The notes under the pieces: model-generated | Seen by the model: only the letters and a program-made list of their open reading frames with translations | The model's database searches: none | What the model was told of the DNA's origin: nothing | Shown here: one piece after another, positions 43,946 to 53,900 of the stretch | How the letters are laid out: every line of letters starts with the position of its first letter | Numbering within the stretch: position 1 is the stretch's first letter | DNA from: an uncultured Alphaproteobacteria bacterium | GTDB taxonomy: Bacteria > Pseudomonadota > Alphaproteobacteria > RF32 > CAG-239 | Reading direction: 5' to 3' | Assembly: GCA_934277435.1 (NCBI GenBank) | Contig: CAKQUE010000008.1 | Coordinates: forward strand, 1 to 64,000 | Length of the DNA stretch: 64,000 nt | Translations under genes and position numbers: made by a program

Positions 43946-45927
43946 TACAAAATTCCTTTCATTTGAGTATAAACATTTTGAGGGGTGAGAGCTTGTTGAC
44001 ACAATGGTTCTGCGCCGCTAAACAAACAAAAATCATGCCATTTAAGGTGCAGCCAATCACAAACCGCGCCGCACGGACGAGCGGTAAAATTAACATTTTC
44101 GGGATAACCGTAAAAATTTTCATTAGTTGGACCAAATAAAACTACTGATGGTTTAGCATTCAAAAAATGCCGCAAATGCACCATACCACATTCGCCATCT
44201 ATGTGAACTTTTGCATTATCTAAGATTACCAACATTTCTTCAAAAGAGGTTTGTCCGCACAGATTAAAATCAATATTTTCAATTTCAGCGCAACTCTCAT
44301 CGCCAATCTGCACAATTTGATAATTCGGATAATCTTTTTTTATCAGTTTTAGCAGTTGATTATAATTTTCTACCGCCCAACAACGAGTTGAATTATGATT
44401 CAGCTTATCAGCCTTACCAACACCTCTTTGCACGGTAATAAAATTTTTATTAAGCTTAAATTTTTGCAAGATTTCTGCTTTGTTTTGCGGCAAACTAATT
44501 TTAAATTGTGTTGTTGGTTTTACAAAATTTCCGATATCCGCCTGTGATAAACGATTGCGTTTTTGCAAAATACTGTATCGTTCCAAAAGGTTGTCGCTCA
44601 CTGTTCCCGCATTTAGCATTTCCGGACAAATTGCGGCAAAATTATTTATTTTTTCCAACCATTCCCGCAAATTTGGAGCTAAAACGTTCACTTTATGCAA
44701 ATCGGCAAATTCCAAAACCGGAACACGAACCAAACTGACGGAAACATCACATTTAGGAAGTTTTTCTTGAACTGACAAAACCTTGTTTACAAATGAGTGA
44801 CCTTGCAATAAACGCCGTATCTGTTGTTTAAAAATCTTAGAAACAATGATTGATACATCTAGTCGAGTTGAAAACTTTGCAAACAATTGCTGCAAATAAT
44901 TCAAGGATATTATCATATCCCCCAAACCGCCGCCAAGTTTTATGTTTATATGTAAAATTTGGTCATCAACACCAAAATTATCCACCAATTTAAAACTTTT
45001 TAAGGCAGATTTTAGCGCATAACAAGACGTTTTCAAATAAAATTCTCTATCATTGTCAGCATATTTATGATGATATTTTTCAATTTTCCAATCCAACTTA
45101 ACAGCTTCACTGCGGCGATAATAATTTGCTTTTTCCACCTCCAGCAGAAGTTTCCATTTTTTAGAATAGTTGAGTTCAAAAATTTTGGCGGATAAGGACT
45201 GCGGATAGGTGAAAACCGCGTTTTTCTTCATCTTTTTATAGCGATAAAGGCTAAGACGATAGGTATTTCCAAGCGGCAAATGCCACGCATTACGCAATTT
45301 GTAGTCTTCCACCCAACTGGCCTCAAAATGGTGCACGGCATAGCTTTCCGGCGTATCCACGCAAAAATAGTTTATCGGATAGATTTTGGCTTTTTTACTC
45401 AGTTCAATCGCCTGCTCTTCTGCATAAAAATCCGCCGCGCCGCGTGCCAGCAAAACCGGTATAAGACGTTTTGTATTTTGCAGCAAATCGTAGCTTCCAT
45501 CGGCTTTTACAAAATGCAAGTCGTTATATAAAGCCAGCATATCATTGATAATTTTGTTATTTTTTGCCGCGCCGATTACTCCGGTGCCAATACCGTGAAA
45601 AGTTCCATTTTTCTCCGAACCTATGAAAAAATCCAGTTTCAAAAACTCGTCAAAACTCTTGCGAACTTCAACATCGGTATCTAGATAAATTCCCCCCTCT
45701 TGCGACAGAGCATACAGCCGACAAACATCGGCGACAAACGCCCATTTTTTTGCCTCATAAGCCTCACGAACATAGGCATTGCTTTGTAACAGCGGAAAAT
45801 TATTTTCATTCCATTCTCTAATTTCATAGTCCGGCAAAAATTTGCGCCAGCTTTGCATACAGCTTTCTATCACCTCGTTTTTTTTGCCGCCGCCAAACCA
45901 GCAGAAATGTATAATTTTAGGTATCAT
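43945..45927 (-). CDS. GT32-GT9 fusion glycosyltransferase
   Basis: A 660-residue protein with two catalytic parts. Residues 1-235 form a GT32 (Och1/capsular) domain: MIPKIIHFCWFGGGKKNEV, WAFVADVCRLYALSQEGGIY and the DxD site YLDTDVEV. Residues about 335-660 form a GT9 heptosyltransferase-like domain: INIKLGGGLGDMIISLNYL, ITVQRGVGK, and GECGMVHLRHFL with LFGPTNENFYGY. One protein may thus add two successive sugars. Its start overlaps the GT2 stop (ATGA). It is the third gene of cassette copy 2, where copy 1 has an unrelated GT2 gene. Confidence 0.88.
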   Translation of the reverse strand: MIPKIIHFCWFGGGKKNEVIESCMQSWRKFLPDYEIREWNENNFPLLQSNAYVREAYEAKKWAFVADVCRLYALSQEGGIYLDTDVEVRKSFDEFLKLDFFIGSEKNGTFHGIGTGVIGAAKNNKIINDMLALYNDLHFVKADGSYDLLQNTKRLIPVLLARGAADFYAEEQAIELSKKAKIYPINYFCVDTPESYAVHHFEASWVEDYKLRNAWHLPLGNTYRLSLYRYKKMKKNAVFTYPQSLSAKIFELNYSKKWKLLLEVEKANYYRRSEAVKLDWKIEKYHHKYADNDREFYLKTSCYALKSALKSFKLVDNFGVDDQILHINIKLGGGLGDMIISLNYLQQLFAKFSTRLDVSIIVSKIFKQQIRRLLQGHSFVNKVLSVQEKLPKCDVSVSLVRVPVLEFADLHKVNVLAPNLREWLEKINNFAAICPEMLNAGTVSDNLLERYSILQKRNRLSQADIGNFVKPTTQFKISLPQNKAEILQKFKLNKNFITVQRGVGKADKLNHNSTRCWAVENYNQLLKLIKKDYPNYQIVQIGDESCAEIENIDFNLCGQTSFEEMLVILDNAKVHIDGECGMVHLRHFLNAKPSVVLFGPTNENFYGYPENVNFTARPCGAVCDWLHLKWHDFCLFSGAEPLCQQALTPQNVYTQMKGIL

Positions 45928-46772
45928 TTCAGCACCTCTTTGGTTTTGGTAGTATAAAGCGGAAGTTTTCCAAAGAGGTAGCCTTTGGTTATTTCACCGC
46001 GTCGCACGATTTTTATAAGCGGTAAGCCTAAAAATTTTACGCGGCTGATTTGCTCAACATTCGGCAAAATCTTTTCCCACAGCAAGGGATTATCTTTCCG
46101 CACAAAATCTTTTATCTGCACGGTTTTGTCAGTCATTTTTCGCTTTTGCAAATGCGTGGTGTTACCGGCAAAATTGCGGTAATGAAACAGCACTTCCGGC
46201 AGATTATGAAACTCGGTTTTGCCAACCAAACGGCAATACATAGCATAATCTTCCGCCGGAGAATATTCGGTTTCGTAACGAATATTGTTGTCTTCAAGCA
46301 CCGATTTGCGCACCATCGACGCCGAATGAATCACGCAACACGACACAAACAACTGACGGGTAATGTCAGCATTATTTTCCGGATAAACAACAACTTTTCC
46401 GCCGATAATGTTCTTTTTTGCGCAACTGACAACACCGCATTTTGGGTGTGTGTCCAAATATGCAACTTCCTTTTCTAAGCGTTCCGGCAGAGAAATATCA
46501 TCATGGTCAAAAATAGCTAAATATTCGCCTTGCGCCATATCAATCAACTTGTTACGGCTGGCGGAAATCCCCATATTTTGAGCATTTTTAGCATATTTTA
46601 TACGTTTGTCGTCGTATGATTTTACAATTTTTTCTCGGTCATCAGCCGGGCAATCGTCCAAAATCAAAAATTCAAAATCCGTAAAAGTTTGCGCCAAAAT
46701 GCTTTCTATAGCTTCTCGCAAAAACTTTTCCGGTGTCTTATATACCGGCATTAAAACAGATACTTTAGGCAT
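45924..46772 (-). CDS. Glycosyltransferase family 2 (cassette copy 2)
   Basis: 282 residues, paralogue of the gene at 261. GT-A motifs are the same (VSVLMPVYKT, FDHDD). The roughly 16 differences are scattered (for example AKNAQNMG for AKNPQNMG and RYETEYSP for RYEEEYSP), so both copies look functional and may differ in acceptor preference. It is coupled to the recombinase-like gene by an 8-base overlap and to the GT32-GT9 gene by ATGA. In the promoter orientation seen here it should be expressed. Confidence 0.92.
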   Translation of the reverse strand: MPKVSVLMPVYKTPEKFLREAIESILAQTFTDFEFLILDDCPADDREKIVKSYDDKRIKYAKNAQNMGISASRNKLIDMAQGEYLAIFDHDDISLPERLEKEVAYLDTHPKCGVVSCAKKNIIGGKVVVYPENNADITRQLFVSCCVIHSASMVRKSVLEDNNIRYETEYSPAEDYAMYCRLVGKTEFHNLPEVLFHYRNFAGNTTHLQKRKMTDKTVQIKDFVRKDNPLLWEKILPNVEQISRVKFLGLPLIKIVRRGEITKGYLFGKLPLYTTKTKEVLK

Positions 46773-47367
46773 TGCGAACTGCCTCCAAAGCTTCTTTGAG
46801 TTCCGGTGTTTGATTGATGTAATTATAAAGCGAAAAGATGGACATTCCCGTGTCTTGGGCAACCTGTCGGCGTGTCATTCCGGCAAGCAGTTTTTGCTTT
46901 ATCTCCTCTTCTTTGCCGCTCCAAATGTATTTTTGATTGCGATAACCGGTTTTGCGGCCAAGTTTATAGCCTTGCTCTTTTTTATCCGCCAACGCGCGTT
47001 TGGATGATACGGATATCATACTGCTCATAATTTCTGCGGCTTGTTCCAAACCTTGAAGCAGCATTTCGGCGTCTTTGCCCGATTCTAAAATCATATTTTC
47101 TTTAATACTGATGATTTTGAGGCTTTTTGCTAATAAAAAACGCAAATTATCCTTAACTTGCAGCAAGGTTCCGCCCACGCTGACAATGTTGGCAAATAGC
47201 ACAGTATGTCCGCCGGTCAAAAAACTTTCTGCCAGCTGTGACACATTGTCATAGGTGTAAAAAGTATCTATAATCAATCCGTTAGCCTGCGCATAGTCAC
47301 TAATAGCCTGACGCTGTGCCGCGGCATCAACGTTCTTTTTATTGCTATTTATGTAACCAACTATCAT
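46765..47367 (-). CDS. Catalytically degenerate serine recombinase, first gene of cassette copy 2
   Basis: 200 residues, differing from the copy at 1102 by two residues only (EEEI for EAEI; QDTGM for QDMGM). The same catalytic losses are present, so they are fixed rather than recent damage. The ATG lies about 16 bases from the expected transcript start, so nearly the whole leader is the crossover site; the GGTGG inside it may serve as ribosome site. A GTG at 47382 in the repeat is an alternative start. It is the leading gene of a nine-gene minus-strand operon ending with gmhB. Confidence 0.87.
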   Translation of the reverse strand: MIVGYINSNKKNVDAAAQRQAISDYAQANGLIIDTFYTYDNVSQLAESFLTGGHTVLFANIVSVGGTLLQVKDNLRFLLAKSLKIISIKENMILESGKDAEMLLQGLEQAAEIMSSMISVSSKRALADKKEQGYKLGRKTGYRNQKYIWSGKEEEIKQKLLAGMTRRQVAQDTGMSIFSLYNYINQTPELKEALEAVRNA

Positions 47368-47370
47368 CTC

Positions 47371-47513
47371 TACAAAAACCACCGTTTAAATTATATAGAA
47401 AATGTCTACACCAACAAAAGGTGAATATCAACCCTAAAATAATGTTTTTCCAATTTTTTTTGAAAAACACATAACCTATTATTTTACCCTCTACAAAAAC
47501 GGTGGTTTTTGTA
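47371..47513 (-). promoter_or_regulatory. Invertible promoter, copy 2, ON orientation
   Basis: Inverted repeats at 47371-47387 and 47497-47513 are identical in sequence to those of copy 1. The inner 109 bp are the reverse complement of 1725-1833. On the minus strand the promoter reads TTGTTG (47412-47417), 16-bp spacer, TATAAT (47390-47395), pointing straight into the operon. Orientation relative to the operon is the only large difference from copy 1. Confidence 0.93.
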
Positions 47514-47606
47514 TATCATTTATAGACTATAAAACGCCGAAACTTTACTCAAAATCAGCCTTAAATTGATAATTTTTTCAGCGCCACAATCCGATAATTT
47601 TTTAAA

Positions 47607-47637
47607 CAAAAAAAGCCCCTCAAAAAATGAAGAGCTT
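47607..47637 (-). terminator. Terminator after tRNA-Leu
   Basis: Read on the minus strand: aagctcttc / gaggggctt stem (with G-U pairs), then seven T. Confidence 0.7.
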
Positions 47638-47645
47638 ATATTTGT

Positions 47646-47732
47646 TGGTGCTCTGAAGAGGACTTGAACCTCCACGGGAGACCTCCCACATGCACCTGAA
47701 GCATGCGCGTCTACCAATTCCGCCACCAGAGC
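47646..47732 (-). tRNA. tRNA-Leu (CAG)
   Basis: An 87-base class II tRNA with long variable arm and encoded CCA. D-arm ggcggaattggtagacgc, anticodon stem catgc / gcatg with loop ttCAGgt, T-arm ggaggttcaagtcctc, acceptor gctctgg / tcagagc. Confidence 0.96.
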
Positions 47733-47881
47733 ATCTTGACAGCAAAACATATAGACGCATTTTTTGACTCTGTCAAGAATTTTTTATATATTAACCGATA
47801 AAGTCAAAAAGATATAACTTAAAAAACTAAATATTCACTCATAAAAAGCTTTCATTTATACCTTTTTCATATTTATCCTAA

Positions 47882-48709
47882 CTAAAACAGCGCCTTTATA
47901 TCATAAATCCCATAAGCATCCAAAAGCAAGGCCGTTCCCAAAGCCACACGATACAAAACAAACGGGAAAAACGACCATTTTTTGAGCCATTGCATCAAAA
48001 CAAAAATCGCCATCAATGAAAAGCCAAAAGAATAAATAACGCCGTCAAACGCTCTCAAAATCAGTGTCATATCTCCGCTTTGCCAAATTTCATAACCTTC
48101 CACCAATCCGGCAGCAATAATTGTTGGGATAGAAAGCAACATCGAAAATTTAGCGGCTTCACGACGCTCCAAACCCAAGAATCTCCCCATGGTAATAGTA
48201 ATACCTGAACGGCTTGTTCCCGGAAGCAAAGCCAAACATTGCGCCAAACCAATTAAAACCGCGTCTTTTACTTCCAGATTGCGGATTTTCAAAGCTGTCA
48301 GCGACATTCTATCTATAACCCACAGCAACAGTCCATACAGCAGAATATTCCAACCGATAAGTTTGGTACTGCGAAGTTCTTCTGTCCCCATAAACTTTAG
48401 AGCCGCGCCGCAAAGCAATGCCGGAATGGTGGCAATCAGCACCAAATAAAACACCTTGCAGCCATATATTTTAAAATCGGGCAGTAATTTGCTTTTAGCC
48501 ACACCAACCGCCATATACCAAATATCGCGCCAAAAATAAATCATCACAGCAATAATCGAACCGATATGCAGCGCCACGTCTATCTCCAACCCTTGGTCGG
48601 GAAAAGAAGTAAATTTAGAAAATAAAATCAGATGTCCCGAGGAACTTACCGGCAAAAATTCGGTAATTCCTTGCAACAAAGCCAACATTGTCAAATGAAA
48701 AGTCGTCAT
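47882..48709 (-). CDS. uppP: Undecaprenyl-diphosphate phosphatase
   Basis: A 275-residue membrane protein with about eight helices. LLQGITEFLPVSSSGHLIL and LLPGTSRSGITITMGRFLGL are the two active-site motifs of UppP/BacA. It recycles the lipid carrier used for peptidoglycan and O-antigen and can raise bacitracin resistance. It starts 1 base after the stop of the M23 gene, so the two are coupled; both serve cell-envelope synthesis. Confidence 0.96.
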   Translation of the reverse strand: MTTFHLTMLALLQGITEFLPVSSSGHLILFSKFTSFPDQGLEIDVALHIGSIIAVMIYFWRDIWYMAVGVAKSKLLPDFKIYGCKVFYLVLIATIPALLCGAALKFMGTEELRSTKLIGWNILLYGLLLWVIDRMSLTALKIRNLEVKDAVLIGLAQCLALLPGTSRSGITITMGRFLGLERREAAKFSMLLSIPTIIAAGLVEGYEIWQSGDMTLILRAFDGVIYSFGFSLMAIFVLMQWLKKWSFFPFVLYRVALGTALLLDAYGIYDIKALF

Positions 48710-48710
48710 T

Positions 48711-49544
48711 TTAGTCCTCTATTTTTTTGCAGTCTTTATCATAAAAATTCAACAGATTTTTAGCATCAAAACGAACCCCGTTCAGCGAAGCGCCCCAATG
48801 TAAGTGCGAACCGGTCGCTCTGCCGGTTTTACCGGCCAAACCGATAACTTGCCCTCTTTGCACCTTATCGCCTTTATTTACCAAAGTTTTTTGCAGATGC
48901 GCATAAACCGTGCTCAAATTATATCCATGTTCCAAAACCACCACATTACCGCTATAAAAATACGGTCCGTCGCTCAAAGTGACAATTCCGTCAGCCGGCG
49001 CCTTAATTTTGGTTCCTTCCGGCATGGCGATATCCCAGCCTTGATGCGGATTTTTCTTTTGTCCGTTCATAATGCGCTGTCCGCCAAAATTACCGCTGGT
49101 ACGTCCTTCCGCAGGTTTCAGCATATCGGCTTTCCAACTTTCGTCATTGCTAAATTCATTCAGCGCACCGCCAACGTCTTTTTGCTCTTTTTGAATAGCC
49201 GCCCAATCGGTTTTTGCCGGTGCGACTTTAGAACTAGGCAAACCGTTTATCTCTTGCACGTCCCATTTAGTTTGAGCTATTTGCAAATTATATGTCCGCA
49301 TCGCACCGTCTTTATAAAAAATTTTCAACGGTTGAAACAATTCGGCGTCACGGGCAAAAGCGATAGCCAACTCGCCGCTTTTATCCGCGTCATAAGTTTT
49401 GCCGTTTAGCTTAATTTTTGCCAAATTATTGTCCTGCAAACGGATAATTCCGCCTTGCTGCGCCGCACCGCACATAGTAAGCGCTTCGGCCGGCAGCGCT
49501 GCCAGCAAACTACAAATCGTCAAACAAATCGCCTTGCACGGCAT
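48711..49544 (-). CDS. Secreted M23 family peptidase
   Basis: A 277-residue protein with a signal peptide (to about residue 21, LPAEA), an N-terminal domain of about 75 residues and an M23 domain at about 150-265. Motifs: HQGWDIAMPEGTKIKAPADG (zinc-binding His and Asp), VYAHLQ and GSHLHWGAS. The last would be HxH with Leu between. It should be a periplasmic peptidoglycan endopeptidase. The 5' end overlaps xseA by 35 bases in another frame. It is unlike the long M23 protein at 34237. Confidence 0.88.
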   Translation of the reverse strand: MPCKAICLTICSLLAALPAEALTMCGAAQQGGIIRLQDNNLAKIKLNGKTYDADKSGELAIAFARDAELFQPLKIFYKDGAMRTYNLQIAQTKWDVQEINGLPSSKVAPAKTDWAAIQKEQKDVGGALNEFSNDESWKADMLKPAEGRTSGNFGGQRIMNGQKKNPHQGWDIAMPEGTKIKAPADGIVTLSDGPYFYSGNVVVLEHGYNLSTVYAHLQKTLVNKGDKVQRGQVIGLAGKTGRATGSHLHWGASLNGVRFDAKNLLNFYDKDCKKIED

Positions 49545-50847
49545 TGTGTTTCTCCATCATTTTAACCTTAACGATTCCGTCCACAAATCGAATGTGCAAT
49601 TCATCACAGCGTTTAGCTTGAGTAGTTGAATACAGCGTTTTAAACTGACCGTCCGAAACCCAAGCAAATCCGCGTTTTAACACCGATTCTACCGAAACGG
49701 AATCCAGACGCAGAGCCAAATTTTTCAGGCTTTCTTTCTTAGCGTCCAACAGATTCTTAATATAAAAAGGTTTCAAATTCGTCAATTTTAACAAATTATC
49801 TTTATCTTTCAGCAAATTTGCAAACGCCAATTTCAGCCGTTCGCTGCGGTCATCAATTTTTTGCTGATTTTCCAGCACCAACTGCTCCAGTGGCGGAATT
49901 CCCCGCCCCAGCGCTTCAACGTATTGCTTAAATTCACTCATATAACGAGTAACCGCATTTTGCATACGTAAATCCGCCGTCAGCAATGTGTTGTATATGT
50001 CTTTTTTGACCGGTACAGCCAACTCCGCCGCACCTGTCGGTGTCGGAGCCCGTAAATCCGCCGCATAGTCAATCAACATGGTGTCGGTTTCATGCCCAAC
50101 CGCCGAAATCAGCGGAATAACCGAATCATAAACCGCCCGCACCACAACTTCTTCATTAAACGGCCACAAATCTTCCAAACTACCGCCGCCGCGAGCCACA
50201 ATCAACACATCAGGACGATTTTTATCCCCCAACGGCAAAGCGTTAAACCCCTTAATAGCCGCGGCAATTTTTTCGGCAGCTCCCTCGCCTTGCACCGGCG
50301 TCGGCCACACAATAATGCGGCTTGGAAATCTATCGCGCACCCGATGAATAATATCTCTAATCACCGCACCGGTCGGACTGGTTATTACACCGATAGTCTG
50401 CGGCAAATACGGAATCGGCTTTTTATGTTCTTGAGCAAACAAACCCTCGGCCAAAAACTTTTGCTTGCGCTCTTCCAAAAGTTTCAGCAACGCACCTTCG
50501 CCGGCGATTTCCAGTTTTTCTATCACCAATTGGTATGACGAACGCCCGTTAAAAGTTGTGATTCGTCCGCTGGCAATCACTTCTATACCATCTTCAATTT
50601 TAAGCGGCAGAGTATTTGCCACACCGCGCCAGCAAACGGCAGCAAGCAGCGAATTTTCATCTTTCAGCGACAAATACCAATGTCCGGAATCCGCGCGCTT
50701 AGCTCCAAAAATTTCACCTTTTACCCGCACAAACGCAAACGAATTTTCCACCAATTTTTTAATAGCGGCAGAAATTTCGCTCACAGTATATTCTTTTATT
50801 TCCGGCATCATATCAATCATAAGCGGCATAATAGCGTATTTAACCAA
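49510..50847 (-). CDS. xseA: Exodeoxyribonuclease VII large subunit
   Basis: 445 residues. An N-terminal OB-fold domain (YTVSEISAAIKKLVENSF, then VKGEIFGAKRADSGHWYLSLKD) is followed by the catalytic region with GVITSPTGAVIRDIIHRV, LIVARGGGSLEDLWPFNEE and SAVGHETD, and a coiled-coil tail ending KRGFAWV. With XseB it degrades single-stranded DNA. An AAAGGCGG ribosome site lies 8 bases before the TTG start used here; internal ATGs at codons 7-14 are alternatives. The stop overlaps the M23 gene start. Confidence 0.94.
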   Translation of the reverse strand: MVKYAIMPLMIDMMPEIKEYTVSEISAAIKKLVENSFAFVRVKGEIFGAKRADSGHWYLSLKDENSLLAAVCWRGVANTLPLKIEDGIEVIASGRITTFNGRSSYQLVIEKLEIAGEGALLKLLEERKQKFLAEGLFAQEHKKPIPYLPQTIGVITSPTGAVIRDIIHRVRDRFPSRIIVWPTPVQGEGAAEKIAAAIKGFNALPLGDKNRPDVLIVARGGGSLEDLWPFNEEVVVRAVYDSVIPLISAVGHETDTMLIDYAADLRAPTPTGAAELAVPVKKDIYNTLLTADLRMQNAVTRYMSEFKQYVEALGRGIPPLEQLVLENQQKIDDRSERLKLAFANLLKDKDNLLKLTNLKPFYIKNLLDAKKESLKNLALRLDSVSVESVLKRGFAWVSDGQFKTLYSTTQAKRCDELHIRFVDGIVKVKMMEKHNAVQGDLFDDL

Positions 50848-50885
50848 ATAATCAACCGCCTTTTAAAATTTCTGCACGGATTTTA

Positions 50886-50922
50886 AAGTTAATGCTCCGG
50901 CACACAAACCGGAGCATTAAAA
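50886..50922 (-). terminator. Hairpin after the large autotransporter gene
   Basis: Perfect 11-bp stem taatgctccgg / ccggagcatta with an 8-base loop between the autotransporter stop and xseA. The T-run on the minus strand is weak, so attenuation is possible. Confidence 0.6.
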
Positions 50923-50942
50923 CATAGTTCTTAGCCTCAAAA

Positions 50943-53900
50943 TCAGAACTTGTATTTAGCGCTGACATAGCCTGTATGGTCTTGATAATGGCTGCGGAAC
51001 TTGCCCTCGTAACCAACGCTGCTTTCCACATCTGGTGAAAGGTAGAAAGTCACACCGGCGCCGGCTTCCACGCCAAAGCGGTTCAGACGCTGACCTTTTA
51101 CCACATAGCCCGAGCCGTTAGACAGGCTTACAACCGCGTTTTCTTTGTCTGAAATCAGGTCATATGTTGCCGCCAAACGTGCTTCCGGACGCCAATAAAC
51201 CTCGTGCAAACCAAAGCAGCTGACCAAATCTTTGCCAACTTTCAAGCCGGCGACCGCGGTCATAACGTCCATTGTTTCGGCCTTAACCGCCTGCCCTGCG
51301 CTATCCACATAATTATCGCGGTGAATATTGTTATAGCGCAAACCGGCTTCCGGCGTCACGTCTACTTTTGCCACGCTGGCGTTATAGCCGGTCATAACCT
51401 GCGCGCCAATGTTGTCAACGTCGTATTTGGCTTTATAAACATCGCCGGCAACGTGTTTGTTTTCGTCGTATTCAGAATAGCCGTACGAGGCAATCGCGTT
51501 GGTATACCAGTTGTTTGGACGATATTCGCCATATACAAAACCGGTGTGCGTGTTTACATCGCTATCGCGCATAAAGCCGTCGACATCGTTATAAAAATAG
51601 CTATAGCCCAAACCGACTTTGAACGCGTTGTTCAACTGTTTTTCAATACCCAATGTCGCACCGTAGCCGTCAGATTTGAAACCATACGCCTTGGAGGTGT
51701 TGTCAACTTTGGCATGGTTGCCAAACGCTTTTGCCCACACGCTCACGCCGTCAACCGCATCGCCCGATGACAAACCGTATTGTTTCTTTTTGCTGACATC
51801 GTCCAAATGCGACACCACGGCTCTAAACATTTCGGTGTTATGATTAACAGAGTTGGTGCGGACTTCCGGAGTATCGCTCGGAGCCAAAGCGCTCAAAGCC
51901 TCGTTAAAGCCCTTGGCGTCGTTTTGTGCCAAATCGGCGAGCTTATCCGCCACATCGGCGCTGACCGAACCTTGTTCAAACTTAGAGCCGTCAACCCAGC
52001 CTTTTGCGGTTTCGGCGTTGTTTTGCGTACCGCCGTTTTCTTGGCTGACATCTTCGGCTGTTTTTGCCAAACTGATGATATAATCACCGGCTTTGTCCGC
52101 CTTTTCAAAACGATACATATTGTTTTCCATCACATCGGCGAATTTGTTAACAAATTCGGTGCCGCTCTCCAGCAAAGTCACGGTTTTGTGCTGGTTTTGC
52201 ATATCGACAAGACCTTGTCCCAACGTGGCTTTGAGCTGACCGCCGTTTACGGTCAAACTATCGGCCTTGAGCAAACCATTGCCGTCGCTTTTTACGTTGA
52301 TTGCCAAAGTCGAGCCGTCGTTAAACTCGGCTTTTTTCAGGTTAACTGTCTGGTCGCCCACATTCAAAACACCGCCGTTGGCAACAAAGTTTTCGACATT
52401 TGCCAGCTCAGAGCCGTTCTTCAAATTCAGCTCGCCGCCCAAAACCATCATTTTGTTGGCAGCAATATCGCTGTTGATGTTGATTTCACCAGCGCCGGCC
52501 ACATTAATTTTACCGTTTCCGCTGATTCCGCTATCAATATCAGATTTTGTATCAGATTTTAGGTTAATTGTGCCGTTATTTTCGGCAAACGCGCCGCTAA
52601 AGCCCTTAACCGAAACATCATTCAGGCTCACGGTTTGGTTATCGGCGATTGTCATGCCGCCAAAACCTGCGCCGTCAATGGTGTGACCGTTACCGCTGAT
52701 GGACAAACTTTCGCCGGTCAACACGCCCAAATCCGTATCGGTGGCGATATCCGACCCCATCGCAAACGCTTTATTGGCGTTTTCAAACTGCACGGCGGTT
52801 TCAAGCGTGTTCTCTAATCCAAACTTCAGATTACCGGAATTAGCGTCTTTTTCATAAACAATCAAATAGTTGTTCAAATCGTTATCATCAAGTTTAATCT
52901 TAACATCATTTGCCAAAGTCATAACATCTCTAATGTTTGCGTCAGCCACCTGAATTTTGACAATATGATTTGTGCCGTCAGCCAAAACCTTGATATTGTC
53001 AATCAAAATCTTTTTGCCACCAGCCGCGGCCGCCTCTGTGCTGCCGGTCAGTGTATCGCCGGTTTTAGCGTTCAAATCCACATCTATTGAGGTGTTTAAA
53101 TCTGCGCTTAAATTCAAATTGCCTAAGTTATGGTCATGAGTTTCGCCGTCTTGCGTGGTCAACGAACCACCAGTAACATTAAACCTTACTTGGGAGCCTA
53201 AAGTACCAATAAATTTTTCGTTCAATAGTGCTGACTCATAATGCCCCAGTTTCAAAGTGCCTTGCTTTAAGTTAACTGTGTTGCCGGAAACAGAGTTGTT
53301 AAAAGTAGTCATACCATCACTTGAGCTTGCTATATTTATAGTGCCATTATTATTACCGGTTATGGCGTCGTTAACCACTATATTGGTTCCATAAAAATTA
53401 ACTATTTTTACATTATGTATAGCATTGGAAGTTTTCTTACCATTTTTTTCAACATAGTTATCTGTAAAGGTGCTAGCGCCGGCAATGGTCAGAGTTCCCG
53501 AATTATTAATTGCCCCACCAAAAGCACTTCCACTTTCAGAAGAAACATAATTGCCAATAAAATCTCCGGTGATACCGCCAATTGTGCCATAATTATAAAT
53601 CGCCCCACCATTTGAGCCTTTAGAGGAAGAAGCATAGTTGCCAATAAAATCTCCAGTTATATTGTCTATTCTATCAATATTAGAAATCGCCCCACCCAAA
53701 GCAGCAGAAGAAGAAGAAAAAGTATAATTACCAATAAAATCTCCAGTGATATTGTTTATTCTATTAGTATTATAAACGCCACCTCCCCAAGCAGTAAAAG
53801 AAGACGAAACATAGTTACCAATAAAATCTCCGCTTATGTTGCCGATTATATCTACATTTTTAATCGCCCCGCCATCAGAATAAGCATAGTTGCCAATAAA

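Larger units (their letters stand above)
45914..47586. repeat. 1673-bp direct repeat, copy 2 (GT2 + degenerate recombinase + invertible promoter)
   Basis: Counterpart of 251-1923, same orientation, with the inner 109 bp (47388-47496) reverse-complemented. See the notes at copy 1. Confidence 0.92.

Noticed and set aside
47520..47750. Small minus-strand frame over tRNA-Leu
   Set aside because: It reads through the tRNA itself and has no coding signals.
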